From: Paraeggerthella hominis
GTDB taxonomy: Bacteria > Actinomycetota > Coriobacteriia > Coriobacteriales > Eggerthellaceae
DNA length: 64,000 nucleotides
Reading direction: 5' to 3'
Assembly (NCBI RefSeq): GCF_021044775.1
Contig: NZ_JAJNOQ010000001.1
Location: forward strand, 372,001-436,000
The notes beneath the pieces are model-generated. The model saw nothing but the letters and a program-made list of their open reading frames with translations, searched no databases and was not told the origin of the DNA. Shown here piece by piece: positions 59,241-64,000 of this stretch (positions are counted from its first letter, which is position 1; each line of letters opens with the position of its first letter). A program made the translations under genes and the position numbers.

Positions 59241-59582
59241 CTAAACCGTTTTTATGTCCGCGACTATCTGGTAACGTGGCGAATCGGCAGCCGGGAAGCT
59301 CGCAATCGAGTTGATGGAAACCGCCCTGACGTTCGCCTCGCGCTTGAACGACGGCAGCATGTCGCGGATGCTGCACGCCATCTCCGCCGCCTCCGCTCTC
59401 GTCTGCGCCCAGCATTGGATGGCGACGGCAGGGTTGTCCAAGACGACGCCTGTCACCCCTCCGCCGGTGCGCTCGATCGACACGAAGCGCTCCGGGCGCG
59501 GGTTCGGGACCTCCGTTGCAGCGTCCCATCCGGTGTTCGCGGCTATCCATGCGACGAGCGCAGCCTCGATGTCGTAAGGCAT
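59241..59582 (-). CDS. Tail terminator / tail completion protein
   Basis: The product is 113 aa; ATG 59582 has AAAGGGGTGATG upstream and gives MPYDIEAALVAWIAANTGWD. The N-terminal helix plus beta sandwich (VSIERTGGGVTGVVLDNPAV; IQCWAQTRAEAAEMACSI) matches the gp17/U-type tail terminator group. Codon positions before 59582 are not conserved. Confidence 0.75.
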   Translation of the reverse strand: MPYDIEAALVAWIAANTGWDAATEVPNPRPERFVSIERTGGGVTGVVLDNPAVAIQCWAQTRAEAAEMACSIRDMLPSFKREANVRAVSINSIASFPAADSPRYQIVADIKTV

Positions 59583-59586
59583 GGCA

Positions 59587-59859
59587 TCACCCCTTTCCCG
59601 CATCGACCGACTTCACGAGGGAGTTGTGCTTCGCGTTCGACGCGATTGATGCGGCGTCTGCGGTCTGCACGAAAACGTGCGCCGAAACCTCCAGGTTCTT
59701 CGCCACGACGCCGTAGCGAGCGTTCCCGCTCTCGCTCATGCCCTCGGCGTTGCGCGCGATGCGCTGCCCTCTCGCCACGAGGTCCGCCCTCACGGCCGGC
59801 ATCTTCATGATCTCGCGCGCAGCTTGCCCGTTGATCTTGAGGCCGCTTATATCAGCCAT
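59587..59859 (-). CDS. HK97 gp10-like head-tail connector protein
   Basis: 90 aa. Starts MADISGLKINGQAAREIMKM; short helical protein followed by a basic strand VFVQTADAASIASNAKHNSL. HK97 gp10-type proteins sit between connector and tail terminator genes, as here. Confidence 0.75.
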   Translation of the reverse strand: MADISGLKINGQAAREIMKMPAVRADLVARGQRIARNAEGMSESGNARYGVVAKNLEVSAHVFVQTADAASIASNAKHNSLVKSVDAGKG

Positions 59860-60187
59860 GGGTCGCCGTCACCTCCACTTCTCTGTTCCAGTCGCCGGGA
59901 GGCTCTGGGTCGAGCCACGGGCGTGGGTCGCCGATGACATCGAACCATTCTCCGTAGACCCACACCCGCGCCTTCTCCAAGCTGCCGCCGTAGGATTTCG
60001 GGAAGTACAGCGTGTAGGCGACGGACACGCCCTCCGGACGGTTTGACTCTCCGATGGAGGACGTGGGGCCGACGGCCGCCAGGACGTTGCCGACGGTCTC
60101 TACCGCGACGTCGTAGACGGGGTTCCCATGGGAGTCTTTCCCTGCTTGCGCCTTGGTTTCGACGATCACCGTGGTTCCATGGAGCAT
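59852..60187 (-). CDS. Head closure / stopper protein
   Basis: The product is 111 aa from ATG 60187 (MLHGTTVIVETKAQAGKDSH); it overlaps the upstream stop as TGATG. GTG 60190 is an alternative start. Later strands VYGEWFDVIGDPRPWLDPEP match the beta-barrel head closure (gp16-like) group. It overlaps the gp10-like gene by 8 nt. Confidence 0.7.
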   Translation of the reverse strand: MLHGTTVIVETKAQAGKDSHGNPVYDVAVETVGNVLAAVGPTSSIGESNRPEGVSVAYTLYFPKSYGGSLEKARVWVYGEWFDVIGDPRPWLDPEPPGDWNREVEVTATHG

Positions 60188-60576
60188 CACGCATCACCCC
60201 ACGGGTGGACGAATCCGGCGCTCTGGCGGCCGATGCCGAGCCTTCGCCTCTCCGCAGACGTCAGGTAAAGGTCGCCGGTCGGGTTCGCGTAGGTTAGGGA
60301 CTGGCTGAACGGCCCAACGGTCACGCCGCCCTGCGTTATCGGAGCCTGGTCGACATGCGACATCATCGCTCGCTTCACCATCTCGCATACGGTGAGCGAG
60401 AGCGCGTCCTTCGTCAGCTCATCGTCGATATCCAGCTCAACGCCGAATCTCCGGCACTCGTCGGCGACGACGAGGGACGCGTCCTTCAGCTTCTGCTCCG
60501 CGCGCGCCTTCTCGTCACCGCTCGAAAGAGGTCGCCAGCGCGCTTGGAGATCTTCTACGCTCGCGTAAGCCTCCAT
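60187..60576 (-). CDS. Head-tail adaptor protein (gp15/gp19-like)
   Basis: 129 aa. Starts MEAYASVEDLQARWRPLSSG; helical with VCEMVKRAMMSHVDQAPITQ and the common ending SQSLTYANPTGDLYLTSAER, then RRLGIGRQSAG. This ending (…TGDLYLT..E.R.LG) is typical of Gp19/Gp15/Gp42 connectors. The function is attachment of head closure to the portal. Confidence 0.82.
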   Translation of the reverse strand: MEAYASVEDLQARWRPLSSGDEKARAEQKLKDASLVVADECRRFGVELDIDDELTKDALSLTVCEMVKRAMMSHVDQAPITQGGVTVGPFSQSLTYANPTGDLYLTSAERRRLGIGRQSAGFVHPWGDA

Positions 60577-60591
60577 GCCAGCGGCACCTCC

Positions 60592-60786
60592 TTACTCCTC
60601 TTTCTCGACCTTCTCGTCGGGCTTGTTGACATGCTCGGTTTTTACCTCCTCGACCTTGCCGGCTTCGATGAGCGCCTTAGCGCGGTTGGCGGGCGCATCG
60701 AACACTTCGCCCTCCCAGCGGACGCCGCCCTTCTTGTCGTTTAGGGTATTGTCGGTGAAGCACTTGATCACTCGCAGTTTGGCCAT
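60592..60786 (-). CDS. Small phage protein between capsid and adaptor
   Basis: 64 aa, highly charged. MAKLRVIKCFTDNTLNDKKG starts a beta hairpin, and the C terminus is Lys/Glu-rich (VEEVKTEHVNKPDEKVEKEE). Small proteins of this type (Rho-N-like or head fibre attachment) often follow capsid genes; role unknown. Confidence 0.65.
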   Translation of the reverse strand: MAKLRVIKCFTDNTLNDKKGGVRWEGEVFDAPANRAKALIEAGKVEEVKTEHVNKPDEKVEKEE

Positions 60787-60788
60787 GA

Positions 60789-61652
60789 TTAGACGCCCGC
60801 CTCGATGGCGCCCTTGACGATGTAGTTCGCTACCTCCGGGAACAGGAGCACGCCGGTGTCGGCGTAGGTCTCGGCCGTGCCGTTGGTGTACTTGGGCTCG
60901 TGGTGGACGCCGATGAAGCCGGACTCGTCGAACTGGTAGCTGAAGCCAGCCTCGCCCAGCGCGGCGAAGTCGACGGCGTAGACGTTGATGTTCTCCTTAG
61001 GCGTCGCGCAGACGGTTCCCTTCGCCTGGTTCGCGTCGAGGATGCAGTCTCCGATGCCGAGGAAGTTCTTGAGGTAGGTGAAGCCGAACGCGGTCTCGAT
61101 GTTGTTGATCGTCGAGGCTCCGAGGTACTCGGCGACGTCGAGCGGGTTGACGAAGAACACCGGCGTGCCGTTCTCGTCCTTCTCGTTGAGCGCTTTGGTG
61201 AGCACGCCCCAGGTGTTCGCGATCGCAGCCTGGAACGTCTTGCCGGTCGCGGTGCCGGTCCCCGCCTTCAGGAACGCGAAGAAGTCCTTGCGCAGACCGC
61301 CCTGGATGTCCTGGATCATCTTCTTGTCGGTCTTCTCGACGGCGGCGTCGAAGCCGTACTTCAGGATGTCCTGCTTGGTGGTGGCCTTGCGGTAGGACTT
61401 GAGCTTCACAGCGTACGGATCTCCTACCTTCTTGTGCTCGTACTTGGACAGAGGGATGTCGTCGCCGGGAGTTACCTCGGCTTCGGACAGGGATCCCTCC
61501 ACGGTGTACATCTGGATCTGGGTCCCGGCGGTGAGCGTCTGCGGCGTCTCGATGCCGAACACCGTCATGAGCGCGGTCACGCCCTGCTCGAACTTGCTGG
61601 CGAACTCGATGTCGAGGACGCGGGACGCGGTGCTGAGGTTTGCGTCTGCCAT
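60789..61652 (-). CDS. Major capsid protein
   Basis: 287 aa. MADANLSTASRVLDIEFASK begins, followed by FEQGVTALMTVFGIETPQTL. HK97-fold hints include the E-loop-like KYEHKKVGDPYAVKLKSYRK and the C-terminal GVLLFPEVANYIVKGAIEAG. No long N-terminal delta domain is seen, which fits the separate scaffold gene just upstream. Confidence 0.88.
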   Translation of the reverse strand: MADANLSTASRVLDIEFASKFEQGVTALMTVFGIETPQTLTAGTQIQMYTVEGSLSEAEVTPGDDIPLSKYEHKKVGDPYAVKLKSYRKATTKQDILKYGFDAAVEKTDKKMIQDIQGGLRKDFFAFLKAGTGTATGKTFQAAIANTWGVLTKALNEKDENGTPVFFVNPLDVAEYLGASTINNIETAFGFTYLKNFLGIGDCILDANQAKGTVCATPKENINVYAVDFAALGEAGFSYQFDESGFIGVHHEPKYTNGTAETYADTGVLLFPEVANYIVKGAIEAGV

Positions 61653-61671
61653 TTTTCATCATCCTTTCGGT

Positions 61672-62175
61672 TTATTTGAACAAATCGATGTTCTCCGCGA
61701 TCGCGGCTTTTCTCTCCTTGCTGTTCTTGATCGCAAGGATCTCCTGCTTGGTCATCTTCGGGCCGTTGCCGTCGCCTCCCTTGCGGGTGTCGGACTGGCC
61801 GGACGGCGCGGAGGGCTTCTTGTACGCTTTCGCGATGGCCTCTGCGTGCGCCTTCATCTCCTCCTTGGTCGCTCCTCTGACGAGGTCTGCGGAGACGCCG
61901 GTTTCCTCGGACACTTCGGCGAGCCACGCCTTCTGGTCGCGCTCGGCCCTCATAGCGTCGAGCTCGGCTCGGATGCTGGCAAGCTCCTCGTCGGTCGTCT
62001 TGCTGCCGTCCTGCTGCTTCGCGCTCGCCTTCGCCCTCTTCTCCCATTTGCGGGCCTCCGCCTTCCAGTCGGTCGTGTCGGCTGCCGGAGCGCCTGCGCC
62101 CTGCGGCTCGGCGCCTCCGTCGCCGTTCTGCGTCGGCTCTGTCGGTTCGATCGTTGTGATGTTGTCTTCGGCCAT
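61672..62175 (-). CDS. Capsid assembly scaffolding protein (DUF4355-type)
   Basis: The product is 167 aa; ATG 62175 lies 8 nt after AAGGA. An acidic Thr/Pro/Glu N terminus (ITTIEPTEPTQNGDGGAEPQ), a long coiled coil (AEARKWEKRAKASAKQQDGS to ERDQKAWLAEV) and a basic C-terminal end (MTKQEILAIKNSKERKAAIA) match the DUF4355 scaffold pattern. It is removed or released as the procapsid matures. Confidence 0.85.
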   Translation of the reverse strand: MAEDNITTIEPTEPTQNGDGGAEPQGAGAPAADTTDWKAEARKWEKRAKASAKQQDGSKTTDEELASIRAELDAMRAERDQKAWLAEVSEETGVSADLVRGATKEEMKAHAEAIAKAYKKPSAPSGQSDTRKGGDGNGPKMTKQEILAIKNSKERKAAIAENIDLFK

Positions 62176-62260
62176 GATGACCATCCTTCCTGCGCCATGC
62201 GGCGCGCTTGGTTCGCGTCGCCATGCGGCTCCGCTTTGCTGTCGCCCGGTTCAGGGCATG

Positions 62261-62284
62261 AAAAAAGCACCTATGCGGGTGCTT
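62261..62284 (-). terminator. Terminator between the minor head and scaffold genes
   Basis: AGCACC/GGTGCT stem (loop TATGCG) with six T on the minus strand (A-tract 62261-62266). Because it lies inside the head module, downstream structural genes probably need their own promoter in 62,176-62,260 or antitermination. Confidence 0.7.
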
Positions 62285-62333
62285 GATTCCTAGGTATGTC
62301 CGATGCAGTTCAACGCCTTGCCGAGGGCGGTCG

Positions 62334-63212
62334 CTATTTGCGCTTCTTGACGCGCTGCGCGTTTCCTCGCTCGGCTGCTGCGCGTACCGCCGTCTTCTTG
62401 CGGTCGGCTTCGGTATATGCGGCCTGCTTATCGATGCGCTGGCCGGAGTATCCGGCTTTCAGCTTGCCGTCTTCCGTGTAACGGTTGCGCCTCTTCTCCT
62501 TCTGGTGCTGCCGATGCTGCGAATGGTCCTTCCGCGCAAACGATTCCGCGTCGCCGCCGTACTGGCCCCACGCCTTGTCATCGTACTCTGCTGGGTCGAA
62601 CCCCTCGATGGCGGGGTCTTTGTCCCATGAGCACACGACGCGGCACCTGCATCCGTCGTGGTAGTGGTCGGGGTCGAGCTTGCCGGCGGTCAGCTCTGAT
62701 CTGTACGCGAAGCCGCGCGATGCCAGCATTCGGCAGAACTCGCACGAATCGCCGCCCAAGGGTATTCGAGCGTACTTCGGCTTCCTGGCGTCGCGCTCTC
62801 CGTTCAGGAACATCGTGCGGCCAACGGAACGCTGTATCTCGTATCCGACGCGCTGCAGAAGAATGGCTTCCACAACTTTTATTTCAGGCGTCTCCGCCAG
62901 CTTCGAGGTGATGCCGTAGGTCGCGTTCCTAGTCGACTCGGGGTCGCGCCCGCTGTCGGTCGAAGCGCCAAGCTTCTCACCTGTCTGGTACTCGCGGATT
63001 CCGTCGTAGAAGGAAGCCGCCATAGTTGATGCCAGCACGTCGGACGCGCCAACGATGCGCTCCATGATGTCGGCGATTTGAGCGCGCGCTGCCTGCGGGT
63101 CGCTCATGTCAACGGCTGCAAGCGCGGCGACGAGCCGACTCTTCGCCCTGTAGCTCACCTCGTCGACCGCGTCGGAGAACTCCTGAATGTACGAAAGCGG
63201 GATGGAGTACAT
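62334..63212 (-). CDS. Phage minor head protein (VG15 / SPP1 gp7-like)
   Basis: 292 aa. Starts MYSIPLSYIQEFSDAVDEVS; helical N-terminal half, then the zinc-binding pattern CEFCRMLASRGFAYRS...HYHDGCRCRV (two CxxC-like pairs) typical of minor head proteins that join portal and capsid. The C terminus is very basic (QHQKEKRRNRYTEDGKLKAG; KKRK end). It begins directly at the portal stop codon. Confidence 0.85.
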   Translation of the reverse strand: MYSIPLSYIQEFSDAVDEVSYRAKSRLVAALAAVDMSDPQAARAQIADIMERIVGASDVLASTMAASFYDGIREYQTGEKLGASTDSGRDPESTRNATYGITSKLAETPEIKVVEAILLQRVGYEIQRSVGRTMFLNGERDARKPKYARIPLGGDSCEFCRMLASRGFAYRSELTAGKLDPDHYHDGCRCRVVCSWDKDPAIEGFDPAEYDDKAWGQYGGDAESFARKDHSQHRQHQKEKRRNRYTEDGKLKAGYSGQRIDKQAAYTEADRKKTAVRAAAERGNAQRVKKRK

Positions 63213-64000
63213 TTACTCCACCACCGTAGGCTCGTTCTGCGACGGCTTATTGACGGCGAAGATATCGCTGATCGCGTTAGCCGACGCAGCTTTGTTCCTG
63301 TCGTCCATCAGGCGGCGGCGCGTGCCCTCGTCGAACCCGAGCTGTTCGAGGAACACGTCGGTTTCGGCGATCCAAGGCGCGACGGACGCGATCTTCACCA
63401 TAGCGTCTGCCTGGGAGACGATGCTCGGCATCGCCGGGTTGCGGAATATCGGCGTGATGCTGCGCTCGTCCTCTGTGAGCTTGTCGAGCGGCTTGTCGAG
63501 CACGGCTGCCACCACCATGCGGGCGATGTTCCGCAGAGCCTCGCCGTTTCCGTCGTTGAGGTCGTCCGCCTCCATGATGAGCGGCTCGTTCGCCGCGTAG
63601 ATCGCCTCCGCGCTCGACGGGTTGTCGTGGATGACGCCGAGCTGGCTTATCGCCACGTTCGTCTCTCCGCTGAACCTTGCGGCGAGGCTTCGCATGTAGT
63701 CGACGTGCGGCTGCATTGATCCTTGTGCGAGCTGCCCGAACTGCGGGACGTCGCCCTCCGAATCCCTGCCGATGGTGAAGATCGATCCGATGTAGGCCTC
63801 CCACTTGGAAACCTCTGCGAAAGCCTCCTCCTTGCTCACGCCGAGCAGGTACTTTTGCGGAGCCGTGAAGAACTCGGCGCTCACCTCGGTGCGCAGCGCC
63901 TCGCGCACGGCGCTGTCGGTGATCGAGCGCACGGCGCGCGTGATGCGCGACTGCCCGAACGGGCGCGCCTCGGTCGGCCGGTACGCCAGGACCTCCATGA
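63213..64000 (-). CDS. Phage portal protein, partial
   Basis: At least 261 residues, the C-terminal part of an SPP1 gp6-like portal (usual length 450-500). The frame is open at the window edge and the ATG at 63998 is probably internal. The visible part includes the helical stem region (AEAIYAANEPLIMEADDLND) and a crown-like end (FLEQLGFDEGTRRRLMDDRN). The gene starts beyond the right edge, with terminase genes expected further on. Confidence 0.8.
   Translation of the reverse strand, partial: MEVLAYRPTEARPFGQSRITRAVRSITDSAVREALRTEVSAEFFTAPQKYLLGVSKEEAFAEVSKWEAYIGSIFTIGRDSEGDVPQFGQLAQGSMQPHVDYMRSLAARFSGETNVAISQLGVIHDNPSSAEAIYAANEPLIMEADDLNDGNGEALRNIARMVVAAVLDKPLDKLTEDERSITPIFRNPAMPSIVSQADAMVKIASVAPWIAETDVFLEQLGFDEGTRRRLMDDRNKAASANAISDIFAVNKPSQNEPTVVE

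Noticed and set aside
47060..64000. A defence island or undescribed system inside the prophage
   Set aside because: The genes follow the standard siphovirus order of head, connector, tail and lysis; apart from the border peptide no cargo genes are visible on this side.

Overview
The window is high-GC chromosomal DNA with a dense, mostly minus-strand gene layout. It carries an actinobacterial-style housekeeping set, Tat-exported uptake [NiFe] hydrogenase genes and several proteins of kinds I associate with Eggerthella-like gut Coriobacteriia. I infer an Eggerthellaceae member close to Eggerthella lenta; no rRNA or marker search was possible. All function calls rest on reading motifs by eye.

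Positions 1-20,400 hold a MerR regulator with a MerR-type promoter dyad, three tRNAs (Asn, Val and a CAU-anticodon tRNA that is probably Ile2) with their promoters and terminators, trpS, a LemA-like protein, a bifunctional RlmKL whose RlmL half looks degenerate, the primary sigma factor, a membrane EAL phosphodiesterase, a hybrid sensor kinase with two solute-binding domains, priA, and metK behind a SAM-I riboswitch. The 691-bp gap after metK contains a large imperfect inverted repeat and a 42-bp tandem repeat. It is followed by an ATP-grasp-like enzyme and a DUF1461-type membrane protein.

Positions 20,400-34,800 hold gltX overlapping a polyferredoxin gene, a Pro-rich surface-type protein, a thioesterase, a membrane dipeptidase, a 27-codon remnant of a DUF1697 gene, an EamA transporter coupled to mfd, nth, an aldo/keto-reductase-like ferredoxin, another hotdog protein, and a TetR-flavodoxin pair controlled from a perfect 18-bp inverted repeat.

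Positions 34,900-47,060 hold a DUF488 protein, a hydrogenase maturation protease with a small membrane protein, an FMN reductase, the hydrogenase operon (small subunit, large subunit, cytochrome b), pheA, mntP under a yybP-ykoY manganese riboswitch, a stripped-down MutY, an IscR-like Rrf2 regulator, a degenerate AAA+-like protein and a HAD phosphatase.

From about 47,500 to the right edge the window is a siphovirus-type prophage read on the minus strand. In transcription order it runs: portal (cut by the window edge), minor head protein, scaffold, capsid, head-tail connectors, tail terminator, tail tube, frameshifted tail chaperones, tape measure, distal tail, tail fibre, then the lysis cassette. 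The terminase and integrase must lie beyond the right edge if they are present. The most interesting signals are the two riboswitches, the A AAA AAC frameshift site, the inverted-repeat elements, several enzymes that have lost catalytic motifs, and a 43-residue Cys-containing peptide gene at the prophage border.
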